A DNA stretch of 64,000 nucleotides from Cydia pomonella (lineage: Eukaryota; Arthropoda; Insecta; Lepidoptera; Tortricidae). Each line of letters opens with the position of its first letter. The first letter of the stretch is position 1. The position numbers and the translations under genes were made by a program. The stretch lies in contig NC_084723.1 of NCBI RefSeq assembly GCF_033807575.1, positions 3,601,247 to 3,665,246 on the forward strand, written 5' to 3'. Below, in pieces: positions 41,596-53,073 of the stretch. The notes beneath the pieces are model-generated. The model ran no database searches. It was not told the DNA's origin and worked only from the letters and a program-made list of their open reading frames with translations.

Positions 41596-42170
41596 CGATT
41601 GATGACGACCTTCACAACACGCCGCCATTCTTTGTTAGCTGTCTTCCTGGCATATTCGTGTACCAATACATCCACTGCAGCATCCACCTGGGTCCTGGTC
41701 CGTCCATCTCATTAATGGTTTTGTTCGTGATCTGGTCCCATCCATTCTTCTCTGGACCACTCTCACTACTCAAAAAATACATTGCCTTCTAAAATTAATT
41801 ACGCGCTTTGAATTAATGCAGAATAAAAAATATATTTAAAAATCGTTTCATAATACTTATCTTATCTTCTAATTTTCGGGGGCCCTTGCGGATACACTTC
41901 GACCCATAGGGATATTTTGTGTAGTTGGCCCCTAAGGAAAGACCCATTAGCTACTCAAGACACTTAGATCTAAGCATCTCTTAATTTTTCAATTGTACCT
42001 ATTACACGCCATCGGGTCCTCGGTCGTTTCTGCACCCTTGTAATGTTTCTTGGGTACCAGGACATGGCTTTTTGAGTCCATCCGTTGTCATAGTATCTTA
42101 TTACCCTGCCCACTCCCATTTGAGCTTTTTGGCGGCTTGGAGTAGTTGGAGTATATCTCTCATGCAGCAT
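41596..42170 (-). pseudogene. LINE C-terminal region, frameshifted
   Basis: Minus strand. An open part at 41970-42170 gives QMGVGRVIRYYDNGWTQKAM and VQKRPRTRWR, matching the GHxxRxxDxRWT...GRPxxRW region of many insect LINE ORF2s. After stops, WDQITNKTINEM and then VDAAVDVLVHEYARKTANKE with WRRVVKVVINR end at a TAA near 41596. Multiple breaks; dead. Confidence 0.7.
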
Positions 42171-42851
42171 TTAACTCTTAATTCTTTATTAGGGAGTTTC
42201 GTTTCTTTATTAGGGATTTATGCTTTTATGGCATTTTGCGCTAAATGTTAATACATTCAATTCAATTTCATTTATTGAGAGACCAACTGAGATCATTATT
42301 GTTAGTATAAATTTTATATCTTAAAATATATGGTTAGTACTATACACAATAACGGGAATATCAATAAATTAATGATGAATATTAAATCAAACAAAATACA
42401 ATAAAAACAAAATTCAATCAAATGAAAATAAATGCAAATAAAATAAAATTAAAAATGTTTCAATATAGGTATTAATTAATACAGATGTCAAATTTGATAA
42501 AATGTCACTTCATACAATTTCCCTATTCTATACAGTTGTCAGGATGTCAGTGTAGATATTTCACATCCCGGTTCAGGTGTATACTACAGCGGCATTGTAT
42601 TGTCAACATGTTTTTGTCATCCGTGTTCTTTTGTCATAAATAAAAGTGTTTTCCTTCTTCCTTTAAGTTTTTCCTTAGTATTATTCTTTCCATTTACACT
42701 AAGTATAGTAAAAACCGCAAAAGTATACCGCAATTACAACGCTACAGTAGTTTTCGATTTGATTACTGTCTCGGTCTCAGGATAACGTCATTTCTGCACT
42801 TGATGCATTTTAATAAGAGTTTTTAACGATTAAACCGGACAGTACAGTTTA
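42171..42851. other. AT-rich tract, no supported gene
   Basis: Contains AATTCAATTTCATTTATTGAG at 42260-42280, similar to 45366-45405, probably a LINE 3' end in minus orientation. Otherwise unclassified. Confidence 0.3.
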
Positions 42852-42969
42852 GGTATTAAATATCGATACGGACAAAGTGCCAAAAATATGTATACACGAC
42901 CTTATTGCCTATATATTAAGGTAGTGTGTTCATATTTTTGTCACTTTGTCCGTATCGATATTTAATACC
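42852..42969. mobile_element. Short hairpin MITE, copy 2 (118 bp, perfect ends)
   Basis: GGTATTAAATATCGATACGG at 42852 is perfectly inverted at 42950-42969, continuing with ACAAAGTG and AAAAATATG in the arms with few mismatches. Same element as 4581-4672. Confidence 0.85.
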
Positions 42970-43143
42970 TTGTACAATCGCGAGAGGAAGACCAAATACT
43001 TTTCGAAGTCGAGAAACTATTTACGCATACCATTATGGATGATCGTGCATAATTTAGTGTAGTCAGGCGATATTGTCACACATGGACACTAAATACACTA
43101 ATATCTGCTATGTCAGTATGGATTTATTCATAAAGTTTTAATA

Positions 43144-43651
43144 AAAAAGCGGCCAAGTGCGAGTCGGACTCGCCCATGAAGGGTTCAGTACCATTTATGA
43201 CGTATTGAAAAAACTACTTACTTAGATCTCGTTCAAACCAATTTTCGGTGAAAGTTTGCATGGTTATGTACATCATATATTTTTTTTAGTTTTATCATTC
43301 TCTTATTTTGGAAGTTACAGGGGGGGGGGGGAATATTTTACCACTTTGGAAGTGTCTCTCGCGCAAACTATTCAGTTTAGAAAAAAATGATATTAGATAC
43401 CTGAATATCATTTTTGAAGACCTATCCATAGACCCATACGTATGGGTTTGATGAAAAAAAAAAAATTGAGTTCCAGTTCTAAGTATGGACAACCCCCAAA
43501 TTTTTTTGTTTTTTCCAGTACCCAGTTCCAAGAGTATAGTTCTTATAGTTTCGGAAAAAAGGGGCTGTGACATACGGACGGACAGACGGACAGACACGAC
43601 GAATCCATAACGGTTCCGTTTTTTGCCATTTGGCTACGGAACCCTAAAAAT
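43144..43651 (+). mobile_element. GGTTCCGT-type element, single-unit reference copy
   Basis: It starts AAAGCGGCCAAGTGCGAGTC and ends CCATTTGGCTACGGAACCCT. It contains one copy of the ~287-bp unit seen four times at 12112-14934 (CTCTCGCGCAAACTATTCAG, TTTTGAAGACCTATCCATAG, CCATACGTATGGG, G-run at 43321-43331). A GGACGGACAGACGGACAGAC tract precedes the end. Non-coding. Confidence 0.85.
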
Positions 43652-43928
43652 CGTTCAAGAGCATATATCGGGCCATTTTTAGAGTAGGGTTTCGTAGTTA
43701 CCATTCCGTCAGAAGAGGATAAACGGGGGCTATTATTAAGTATCATGTAGGTACATTACAAGAATAAGGGAGTACCTTTGCAGCGCTTTGTACGTCTTTT
43801 TACTATGAAGAGATTTTTTGGATTAACTCAAAAACGACTGGACCGATCATGTTCGCTATAGTTTTTATTGAAAGTATTTATTATGTTTTTGTTTCACGAT
43901 TTTTTACATGATAGTACAGTAATAGGTA
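43652..43928. other. No gene; repeat tail
   Basis: TTTTTTGGATTAACTCAAAA then ACGACTGGACCGATCATG at 43810-43855 looks like the 3' part of a dispersed repeat. No coding region. Confidence 0.35.
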
Positions 43929-44015
43929 CAGTCGGCGTCAATAGTATTGTATACAAACGTGATATAATAGAGAGCTGATTATATCACTATTGTATACAAT
44001 ACTTTTTCTACGAGT
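43929..44015. mobile_element. Hairpin related to GTACAGTC-AGCGTCAA MITE
   Basis: TACAGTCGGCGTCAATAGTA with TTGTATACAAACGTGATATA pairs with TATATCACTATTGTATACAA. The outer left end matches the MITE at 58909 but the outer right end is absent. Confidence 0.6.
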
Positions 44016-44889
44016 CATCTAAAATAATACTTTTTTTAACAAAACCTAAATAATTAATGAAAATTGGTAAGTATCTCAATAGACAAAAATTTAGTACAAA
44101 AGACATAAACGCGCGAAGTCCCCCGTTTAGTTTTTTCTATGGGAGGACGGCAGCACGAAATAGGTTTTTTTTTTAAATAGGTAGCTGAAATCAGAACATC
44201 AGAAACATCAACATCAACGACAACATCAGAAATTGCTATCTTTGGAAACGTCGAAAAGCAATTTTTATTTCAACTATAATAAACCCTCGATTCTTTTTAG
44301 TACAAGATTAAATGTACTAACTATTGAAAATCTTCAAAATTTAGTTAACTGCGACATGCTTCTTAAGCACAAAAAAATTCGTGCGCGTAAGCAATGATTA
44401 CTTGCTCTACTAACAAAACAACTAGCAATTTATCAACAGATTACAATGTTTGACTTTGTGTAACACACGATAGACTCAAAACGTGTCAGATATGGACCTT
44501 ATTGCTATTGAAATAAGGTTCAAAGGGGTCACTTTTGAGTTCGGTGGTGTGGAAAAAAGACCATTGTTTTCAGGTTAACTCGAAGCCTCCAATTGATGGG
44601 TATAATTTTTGCGTTTAAAAAAGTTTTTCATCACTTGCTAGGCCATATGGTCTGTAAATCCTACATGTCGACCTAGGGCTGTAATGTAACGTAGGTACGG
44701 AATTAGGCAGAAGTTTTATTTATTTCTCTTTTCATAATCCTCACAAGTGTGTTACAAAAACATGAGTGGCACGGACGGTACAGAAAAGAACGAACTCGAC
44801 TCAATTCACACACGTTAGTAAATTCTTGTTTAACGCTTAATACACAATCAAATGTATTTACTATTTCGTTACAAGTTGCGCATATTACT
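44016..44889. other. No supported gene
   Basis: A CATCAGAAACATCAACATCA-type short repetition at 44195-44235. No coding region recognised. Confidence 0.3.
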
Positions 44890-45034
44890 CATACTCAGGC
44901 TAGACCGGACCGGAGCTTCCAGCGCTTCGTATTCTATGGAAAGTACCATGTGATCACCGATCAGCCTTCATAGAAAATGACGTGTCGGACGTCTCGGCCC
45001 GGGCCCGGGCCCGGCCCGGTCTAGCGTGAGTCAT
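44890..45034. mobile_element. GC-rich MITE with CTAGACCGG ends
   Basis: ATACTCAGGCTAGACCGG on the left and CCGGTCTAGCGTGAGTCAT on the right are inverted with minor differences. The right subterminal part is a GGGCCC-type run (44998-45018) absent from the left. Non-coding. Confidence 0.65.
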
Positions 45035-45274
45035 CCCTTACAAGATTATAATATAACGACCCTATTACCAATTGATTCTGTTCGATGTGGGTATTTTTGG
45101 ATTGTAAGTATTTGAAATTATTACTTATAATAAACATTTGTCATTGAATTTACCTAGGAATGAGTAAGTTGCAGTTTGGCAATTCTAAAGCAGTCGTGGT
45201 AAGGCTATAGGCGAGCGAAGCGTGCTATGTAACAGATATTAAAATATTCTGATTAAGCCCCATAAATAATAAAT
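45035..45274. other. No supported gene
   Basis: Nothing recognised beyond AT-rich sequence. Confidence 0.25.
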
Positions 45275-45440
45275 AATAGTAAATATATATTTGGGGACAA
45301 TCTAACAAAAATCGACTTAGCTCCAAACTAAGCAAAGCTTGTACTATGGGTACTAGGCGACGATATAATTCAATTTCAATTCAATTTAAATTTTATTTAT
45401 TTCGTCATCACAGGTAACAGTTAGGTGACAGTAAATTAAT
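45275..45440 (-). repeat. SINE/LINE 3' fragments
   Basis: CAAACTAAGCAAAGCTTGTA and ATGGGTACTAGGCGACGATA belong, from memory, to a frequent lepidopteran SINE in minus orientation (compare 60815-60875). It is followed by AATTCAATTTCAATTCAATT and TTTTATTTATTTC, a LINE-like 3' end. Confidence 0.55.
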
Positions 45441-45510
45441 AAGAATTATGTACATCATCCATGATGGGCCGTTTAGGCGTACGAAATTTAAATTGCAATT
45501 ATATATACAA

Positions 45511-45562
45511 TAACATATGTATTTATCTATATACATACGTATATAGATAAATACATATGTTA
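45511..45562. repeat. Perfect 24-bp-arm palindrome
   Basis: TAACATATGTATTTATCTAT plus ATAC (45511-45534) is exactly inverted at 45539-45562 with a 4-bp spacer. AT-rich cruciform-forming sequence; it lies at the end of an unassigned ORF. Confidence 0.9.
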
Positions 45563-45807
45563 ACGGCACCAATCATAGGACGTTTAAGAGAAAATGTGGA
45601 GTATTTTTGATATTCCATCGACATCTGTAAAATTTCTACCGCGTTATGCTTTAAAAGTTGAATGTCCAATTCGTCCTTTATGTTTTCTATGTATCTAATG
45701 AAAGCTACTTCAATTGGTTTCAATATTATTAACCAATTAAAACTATAGTTTTTTGCTCCAGTCATGGGATGTATAGCGCCATTAATTTTCAAACTAAGAA
45801 ATATCAA
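45523..45807 (-). other. Unassigned 94-codon open frame
   Basis: The predicted peptide includes NGAIHPMTGAKNYSF, IEVAFIRYIENIKDELDIQL and EILQMSMEYQKYSTF, with alternating acidic and hydrophobic residues that look more protein-like than most chance frames here. I do not recognise a family. No clear splice borders or partner exon nearby. It runs into the palindrome at 45511-45562, which supplies its last residues, so at best it is a broken exon or element fragment. Confidence 0.25.
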
Positions 45808-45949
45808 TGAAAAATTAAACGTAAGCAGCTCTTTGACTCTTGTTTATGGTAAAAATGTTGCCAGCGATTAAAAACTGATGGTAAATACTTGTTTTACAGG
45901 ATTTGTCTATACCATCCCATTACTGGTGCCTGTTCCATTATAGGGCGCT

Positions 45950-46190
45950 TCTTTGAACCCGGGTACGTCCTTAAACTACGTCCAAAAGAGAGGTATGGGC
46001 ATTATGAATGTCATCTCGCTTTGTGTGGTAGGGCACAGCCAGTGGATGTCATTCCAGATCTAGAGCAGAGCCCAACTGGGGAAGTACCTCCACCTTACAG
46101 AAAAAAGCAGCCAAATAACACTAAACCCTATTCATAGTGTTGTGTTCCTGCCGATGAGTAAGGTTGCCAGAGCTTAATGAGGGGTGGGGG
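45950..46190 (+). repeat. LINE 3'-end-like repeat
   Basis: GTATGGGCATTATGAATGTC, CCAGTGGATGTCATTCCAGA, AACTGGGGAAGTACCTCCAC and GTTGTGTTCCTGCCGATGAG form a block I recall as a common LINE 3' region. Its last part is also at 17920-17995. An open frame through it (45889-46137) is probably incidental or a decayed ORF end. Confidence 0.55.
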
Positions 46191-46195
46191 TGTTT

Positions 46196-46319
46196 ACTAT
46201 ACTTATATACATAAGAACACCCATGACGCAGGAAAAAATATTCACACAAATAAATGCCCCTACGGGGATTCGAACCCGGGACCATAGACTAGGCCTGTCT
46301 AGGCCAGACCGGTCGTCAT
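46196..46319 (-). mobile_element. Second tRNA-headed SINE type, head and proximal body
   Basis: On the minus strand the head reads GGTCTGGCCTAGACAGGCCT and GGTCCCGGGTTCGAATCC. The latter holds a good box B (GGTTCGAATCC). It continues to GCATTTATTTGTGTGAATA and GTCATGGGTGTTCTTATGTA. Distinct from the SINE at 8905; related copies at 51545 and 60770. Confidence 0.7.
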
Positions 46320-48837
46320 AAATTACAATGGTATTGAAAACAGGCAAGTTTTATCAAGATGTCATACTTATTACGTATACCTAATTTAGCTATTTACTAA
46401 AAACGCAACAGGCCCCTTAATTACGAATAATTTATAGCCAATACAGCCATGCCCTAAAAGGTTGCCACTTTCTCTTCAGGAATGAGCTTTTTGAGGTCAC
46501 CGTTGATGAATTTCCATTTTTCGAGAAACGAATATATGATGACACCGGAATTACCATAAACTTGAACTTTGTTGAACTGAGAACGGGGCCAGTACGGCTC
46601 TTAACATTCAAAACTAGATTGTCACTAAGTGTGACGTCATCGTCAGGCAGTGCTTTCTTTGGTGCGACCGTGTTTTTTTTTTTACTAAAACCAGGCCTAT
46701 AGATAGTGTCACCATAATTTTAGATTCAGCACACTAACTGGTAAAGGTCCTCTTAATTTTTTTATTCAAAAACGATGAGAAAGTTTCATTTTATCCACAT
46801 GTGGGGCAAAGTAATGCATGAGTTGTTTTCTTTCCTTGTTTTAGCTGGTAGAAATGAGTTTAAATTTGATTTTGAACGATATTTTTTTATTACCTTCATT
46901 TGGATTTGATTTTTGGTATTTCATAGTTAGTATTTTGCTTACGTTGGTGTGGTGAAAAATTTTGTGATTCACTCGGAGGCAAAGTTTGCTTAACCTTCGT
47001 GCCTTGAAATCCTCGCAACGCTCAAGGTTCGACTTCTTGAACCACGACCGTAGCGATTTTGGAATCTTTCGTATGCCTGCAATATTAGTACGAGCGGTTA
47101 AACAACAACTTTGCCCCTTGTTAAAAAAATAACTATTTCAGAACTGATATATGATGTAGGTATACATGTGTTAATGAATGTATAAATTATATATACCTAA
47201 GCATAGTAAATGATTGAATTTTACTAACCGTATATTGATACACAAAAATACAAGAGACCCAGTTATAGAAAATATTAATAACAATAAAAACGAACTTATC
47301 CTTTTAATTATAAGGGACCTCTTTCAGGCCTTATCTTAAGAAGTATCTAGATACCTTCTATTTAGAAGATAGGGCAAGACCAATTAGTTTCTCAATTAGA
47401 ATCCATACAGTATTAATAATAATTACACAACACTTAAGCTATGTCAGTAGGGTACAGACCAAATAAATAACAATAATAAAATAAATAGTTTTTAATATCT
47501 GCCACCCTCTGGAACACCCGGTACTTGCGCATGCGTTCGCACCCAGTGTCCCAGAATGGGGCAGTCCGTCTTCTTACTTATGACCATCGCGGTCCGTTTC
47601 TGCTCGAGTTTATTAAATGAGTGAAAAAATTATATACGTCCGCGGCCAGGATCCCGACCGCTTTTTGCCATTTGGTGAACCCTGGTCTATAGCCTGTATC
47701 TTTAGGTATTTAAAATAATGTAAACAAACCACAATTAAGTATTTTATTAGGCAAGAAAATTCTTCAAGTCAATTAATTTATGTCTATGTGCCAAAACTTA
47801 CAGAAGTTTTACTACCATATATTACGTACTCAACGTAACGAGGAAGCTGCTGTAATCTTGCTATTTTGTTAATAGGAATATATTTGAGGCTGGATGAAAA
47901 CATTACACGATTAAGTTGTAAAATGTTTCAAGTTCACGAAAATGTAATAACACATTGTTTACATTTACTTAATGACCTCAAAAGATACAGACTATAGACC
48001 TACTTCATTAATGGTAGGAAGTCGTAGGATTATTAATATCTATCATAATGGAATCTCTTACATCTTTGACTACGTCTTTTGAATATTTTAGAAAAGCTTT
48101 TGAACAAAATGCACCGTTTTCTCCAGTAGTACACACCTTATGGTTTTCACGCCTTACTACATTGAGACAGGGTCTACACAATGGTCATTTACCAACGCAA
48201 ATGACGAGATATAATATACTTTTTCTAACAAAGGTCTGAGCTGTCGACACAGATCCACCGCATCATTAGTGGTGTAGCAAGTTCTTGGAAAATCATCAGA
48301 GCTAAACATTGCGGCCTATGACGGTCGCGCCTTTAACTTCGTATTTTTTAGAGTTAGAAATATGTGCGTGAGGGATACATGAGACGATAGACGATAACCT
48401 CACCATCACCGTGACATTTCCCTAGAACTTCACGAAGAATGAGAAATAACTGTTTTGCTCTCTTTAGGATTAAACCCAATTTTACCCACTGTTTTCAAAG
48501 ATTAAAGACAGTTTCAATCAAGTAAAAATTTTCAGTGATTATTCTACTTCTTCAAAGTATTTAACTCACGCGAACTTTCCACTATTCTGCATTTCGCTTC
48601 AAAGTATACCACAACTACTATTTCCCCATATCTTTGCCATACGCAAACACCCCATTTGTTTTACAATATTTTGTTATGAGAGTTTTCCTTATGATTGACT
48701 TCTCCATTGTGTTCTCAGTGAAAATTTGACCTGAATTTCTATGCTGTTTCTAAATTATATGACGAGTAAGAAAACAATAACAAAATAACTTGTGAAGATT
48801 TTAAGATGTATAGTTTCTCCGAAGCGTGTAAATTATA
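46320..48837. other. 2.5 kb without a supported gene
   Basis: 46925-47110 contains TTGGTGTGGTGAAAAATTTT, CGCAACGCTCAAGGTTCG and GCGGTTAAACAACAACTTTG, echoed at 8450-8530 and 48955-49070 (GGGCAAAGTTGTTGTTGAAT), so MITE remnants are likely. 47480-47700 holds a CCATTTGGTGAACCCTGG block. A small hairpin (GTATCTAGATAC) is at 47343-47354. No exon recognised. Confidence 0.3.
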
Positions 48838-49080
48838 GTAAGATTCAAAAACCTGAATCTTACTGTATGACCTCGAAAGTCAGTTGGTACTAATGAACGG
48901 GTTTTTATACTGTTAAATCGTTAATGACAAAATATTATTTTTATTTTACAAGAGGGCAAAGTTGTTGTTGAATCCCTTGTGCTAATACTGGCCGAGCAAG
49001 CGAAAGATCCCAAAATTGAGCCAGGAGCGTAGCGACGAATGGATCCATAAGTGACATCTCGAGCGTTAATAATTAATAGA
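48838..49080. repeat. Small hairpin and dispersed-repeat scrap
   Basis: AGTAAGATTCA / TGAATCTTACT is a 28-bp hairpin at 48838-48865. 48950-49070 (AGAGGGCAAAGTTGTTGTTG, CCGAGCAAGCGAAAGATCCC) resembles the centre of the fold-back element at 16494-16560 (GAGAGCAAAGTTTG, GTGCAAGCGAAAGATTC). Confidence 0.5.
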
Positions 49081-49556
49081 ATCAGGCGTTACTTTGCGGA
49101 AATCCATGCTAATTAAAGCAAGAAATATTACTTTGCTAATCCGCGAGAAAATAACGTGTTAGTCAATCAGTGCTAACCCGTTATACTTACTTAAGTATTT
49201 TTACATGCAATTACTGTTCCCACCTTCCCACCGCAAAAATAAATACGCAAATAAATATAAGAACCCACCACCAAAATTACAAAACTCGACACGACTCACA
49301 ATATTCATATAGTAACTTGTTGTTCAATATAACATAGTACTGAAAGAAATCGCATAGGGAGAGCCAGCTCGTTCAACGGCTAAATTTTGTCGAAGTTCAT
49401 CTAGCTATAACGAAAAAAGGAGGGAGGGGAGGGAAGGACTAGTGTGCGTAAAGCATCATACACAAAGGTATCGTATTTTCAATTTGGGTATAAATTGTTT
49501 AAAACATAATTTGACCGAATCACGAGGCTGTAATGGAAAAGAAAAAGTCCTCTTGA

Positions 49557-50095
49557 AATAGTACATTACTATAGAGGACGGGAAACGAAGGGTTGCAGGC
49601 CTTGTAGATATAGACGGCCGAGCGAGATACGCGGCCGGCAACCCCGTTTCTCGCCGAGATTTGTATAGTGCTTTTCTCAAACTTGCAATGAAATAATTAA
49701 AAAAAAAATAGGATGATGATGATGATGATTGTTTCATGTCCTAATGTGATAGATTATTTAGTGCGTGGGATATTGAAGGGGAACAAAAATGTAATTATTT
49801 TGGCGCTACGACGCAAGCCATAATATTTAACATACACAAAAAAAAAAACACAAAAAAGACAAATAAAAAGAAAAAAAAGCATAATTCCAGAATTTTGCTT
49901 ATAGGTTGAATGACAAGACGTGCCATAATTTGACGTTTCAAAGCAAAAGAAGGTTGCCTTACAGGCCTAGGTGTGTAAGGCTGTATGAAATTCCTTTACA
50001 TATCATATTCACTCATCACACCGGATATGTAGTATTTTTGGACCTAATTTGAAGTAAGTCATATCAACATTTCATTACAAGTTTGAGAAATAAAA
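49557..50095 (+). mobile_element. TAATAGTACATTA-ended repeat, copy 2
   Basis: Highly similar to copy 1 (475-1095) at both ends: AATAGTACATTACTATAGAG with GGGAAACGAAGGGTTGCAGG at the start, and GGTTGCCTTACAGGCCTAGG to GTCATATCAACATTTCATTA at the end. It lacks most of the internal hairpin and 14 bp of the GC-rich block. Non-coding. Confidence 0.75.
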
Positions 50096-50496
50096 TTACT
50101 ATTATCTGATGAGATCACATCATTCACATCGGTATCTGTTCATCTGTTGTAAGTTATTTATTTATTTATGATCTGTCACTGTTATGGCGTTTTCCTCAGC
50201 TTTCTTCTAACATGTTTTTGATTAAGCAAATTTAAATAAAATTTGTGGACTCTTCGCTTTTATTAAGCGTTGTAAAACTTGTTTTCGGTGAAACTTTGAA
50301 TTCGGGGTCATTAGGCCTAATTTGCCTATAAAAACAATAAACAGATTTCATTCTGTCAGGACTAAGCAATATCCCTAGTCAAAATAGTCGACAGTTGAGA
50401 AAGTCTTTCTAGATAAGCATCTGCATTTTTTATGTCCCATCATGGCGTAAAAGTCGTAAAACATACATAAATGATAACATTGTAAACGTATACTTT
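50096..50496. other. No supported gene
   Basis: Nothing recognised. Confidence 0.25.
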
Positions 50497-51052
50497 AAGG
50501 GGCCCACTGATTACCAGTTCGCCGGACGATATCGGCTTGTCAGTTATTCGCAAAAGTTGACAATGGCGAATAACTGGCAGGCCAATATCGTCCGGCGGAC
50601 TGGTATAGTCGTTAGATTTGTAGCTGGCCCCCAACGGCTTATCCTTTGTCTACGCGGCGCGTGTCACTACCTGCAAAAAAGGTTCGTATAATTCTAATTG
50701 GCACCTGAGCGTGAGCTAGTCTAATGCTCCAAAAAACCAGTGTAGGTGTGCTCTCCGAAAACGCAACTTTGTTACGCATATCGAGGATTCATTTTAGGCT
50801 GGTTCGGTAGCGTTCGACTCGCCGGCACTCAGTAACCGTATAGGGACCACAAGAATTCGCAAATTATTTTTCCATTTGTTCATTTTGAATCTTATTCCAA
50901 TTACCATAGGAGTTCTAATTAGATAACCGGTTAAAGTGACCGGGCCCTTTTTTTGCAGGTAGTGGCACGTGCCGTTTTAGTTAAAAATGGACAAAGGATA
51001 AGCCGTTGGGGGCCAGCTACAAATCTAACGACTATAATCAGTCGGCCCCTTT
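50497..51052. mobile_element. Hairpin MITE family C, copy 2, split by another MITE
   Basis: The left part (50497-50605) has AAGGGGCCCACTGATTACCA and the hairpin arms as at 30659-30786. The right end (TAATCAGTCGGCCCCTTTA, 51035-51053) resumes after the insertion. Joining the two restores the CTGGTAATCAG end of copy 1. Confidence 0.88.
50606..51034. mobile_element. 429-bp MITE with perfect 45-bp TIRs, TA-flanked
   Basis: The terminal 45 bp starting TAGTCGTTAGATTTGTAGCT (50606-50650) are exactly inverted at 50990-51034. TA is duplicated on both sides (50604-50605, 51035-51036), as for Tc1/mariner-type insertion. An inner inverted layer (GTCACTACCTGCAAAAAAGG with TTTTTTTGCAGGTAGTGGCA) extends the arms imperfectly to about 85 bp. 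Non-coding. Confidence 0.92.
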
Positions 51053-51544
51053 ACGTATCTTTTGATTATTGAATAGTGACAATGAGGGTTAACGCGTTTA
51101 ATTTATCTGCTAGAGGCACTAGTGTAAACGAAGGTCTTTCAAATGTCAAATGCCTAGAATTTTTGGGGCTAACAAGCTTTTTTATCGCGAATATTCATAA
51201 TTGTGGTAATCTTTGCCCAGCTTTGATTAACCATAGTAAAGATTAGATATAGTAAAATAAATAAAATAAATAAATATTATAGGACATTATTACACAAATA
51301 AATGTTAGTGCTTTAAAAAAACTGCCAACTAAAATAATATGCAAGGTTGAAAAACGGCAAATTTAGACGTTAAGATACATTTGTAAACGAATTGTATTTG
51401 TAAAAATAAGCATAGGAAAAATATTATGACATCTGTTTTTTCTGGACCTCCATCTACAGTGGCGCCAACTGGTGAGCACAAAAACTGTAGCCCTCATTGT
51501 ATGCCCCCCCTGGGGGCCTAGCCAAGATGACAATCGTGTACAGG
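51053..51544. other. No gene; short LINE/SINE tail
   Basis: AATAAATAAAATAAATAAAT with ATTATAGGACATTATTACAC at 51259-51298 is the same tail as at 60782-60815. No coding region. Confidence 0.4.
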
Positions 51545-51640
51545 TAGGAAAGGGGTACACAAATTAATACCTTTACTGGGATTCGAACCCAGAACTTTTT
51601 GCTTCGTAGGCAAGGCATCGACTTTGGCTAGGAGGCCGTT
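51545..51640 (-). mobile_element. Second SINE type, tRNA-like head
   Basis: The minus strand reads CTCCTAGCCAAAGTCGATGC, CTTGCCTACGAAGC and TTCTGGGTTCGAATCCCAGT, with box B GGTTCGAATCC and a proximal body (GGTATTAATTTGTGTACC). Similar layout to 46196-46319. Confidence 0.6.
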
Positions 51641-52155
51641 AAAATATTTAATTAATATCGTACCGAGAATCCAAGAACTTTAAGCATGGCCCACGTGCAA
51701 AATAAATTAATGGGGTCCTGGGTTCCGGACATGCAGTCATGCAGTGAAAGTTTGTTTACCGATGACGCGAGCTGATGAATTCGGTGAAAGAAAACTGGTT
51801 ATTAGCGGATTTCATGGCTACTCGTTTTGTCTCGAGGCAAGTGCATCGGAACCTTTTGAAATTTGTTATTCGTGGGTATTTCCAATAGTACAGTCAGCTG
51901 CAGAGAAAAGGTACCACATGTTTCATTTTCAAAAATACTAAACTTTAACACTCTCAAAGAATTGGTCTAGAAATAAATTATATGACCCCATCTCGAGGGA
52001 TCTACTAGAAGCCACTGAAGAGTACCAGTATCCATCTTCAGTACCCATTGTAATGCCATCTATATTTTATAATTATTAAGTTTTAAAGCGATACGGCTAC
52101 AAAAAGGCTATTAAAAGGGGCAAGATTAATTATTAATTTGTTAGTTTATTATGTA
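51641..52155. other. No supported gene
   Basis: Short frames without recognisable domains. Confidence 0.25.
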
Positions 52156-52300
52156 CATTGGTAGCCCAGCGGCAAAGCGTGCGACTTTCAATCCGAAGAT
52201 CGGGGGTTTGATTGAACCGCGGCTCGTACCAAAGTGTTTCTCAGAAATTACGTATGAAACATTACTTGGTAAAAGTCAAACATTGATTGGTAAAATCAAT
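52156..52300 (+). mobile_element. tRNA-SINE copy, 3'-incomplete
   Basis: The head TTGGTAGCCCAGCGGCAAAG and GCGTGCGACTTTCAATCCG is followed by a box B region disrupted by an insertion (GGTTTGATTGAACCGCGG), CTCGTACCAAAGTGTTTCTC and decaying body sequence. Confidence 0.75.
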
Positions 52301-52376
52301 GGTTTAACTTCTCGGTAGGCTTTGTTAGCGGTAAAGTTTGCCTTCAATTTCGCTTAGTAATATTACACACTTAAAC

Positions 52377-52419
52377 ACACACACACACACACACCACAAA
52401 CACACCACACACACACAAT
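52377..52419 (+). repeat. AC-rich microsatellite
   Basis: Runs of AC interrupted by CCACAAA and ACCAC. Confidence 0.9.
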
Positions 52420-52654
52420 TGCTGTCTACAACGGTTAATAATATAAATTCGTGTAATAATTTTACTCTACCTAAATTGTGATTGTTCCTATTTAGTTTAA
52501 GCCTGTTATTATTATCAAAAATGTTTTAGTATTAAATTAAAAAATAATTAAAAAATTAAATATCATTTATTTTCAGGCAACTATGGCCCATATATACATA
52601 CCTACCTTACAGACTAACATACATACAATAATAAAAAATCTTAAAATATAAATA

Positions 52655-52849
52655 TCATTTTGACGACGCAGTTTTCGGTTGCACCGCCTGTTCTGGTGCG
52701 GGATTCGGCAGATTCCCACGAAACCGCCGAAATATTACACCTTTCGGCCAGAAGTCTGCCGAAGTGATTAGTAACCTATTAGAAAACCAAAACTTCAGCG
52801 TATAATTCAAATTAGTATTGTTTTCAATCTGACTCCACAACACAGGCAT
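52655..52849 (-). pseudogene. Possible LINE protein fragment
   Basis: The 64-codon frame includes FSNRLLITSADFWPKGVIFR and RFRGNLPNPAPEQ. The WPKGVIFRRFRG motif resembles the C-terminal part of ORF1-type proteins of insect LINEs as I remember them. No flanking element ends were found. Confidence 0.3.
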
Positions 52850-53073
52850 AGCCTAGTGTGGCAGTCATAGGTTAAGGAAATCTTGTAAAAAAATTTGGTA
52901 ACTAAACTATTTTTATTTATTTTATTTATTACTTGGTGGCGTAGTTGGAACATCAGATGAAACTCGCTTTCATAAAAACAACTAAATAGTCTAAATACCT
53001 TTGCTTATTTTAGGATAAGGTTGCCGAATGGCCCCATCAAGGCTTTTAATGAGTAAAACTTCAGGCCAAATTC

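Noticed and set aside
45889..46137. 82-codon plus-strand frame as a host gene
   Set aside because: Most of it coincides with a LINE 3'-end-like repeat also seen in part at 17920-17995.
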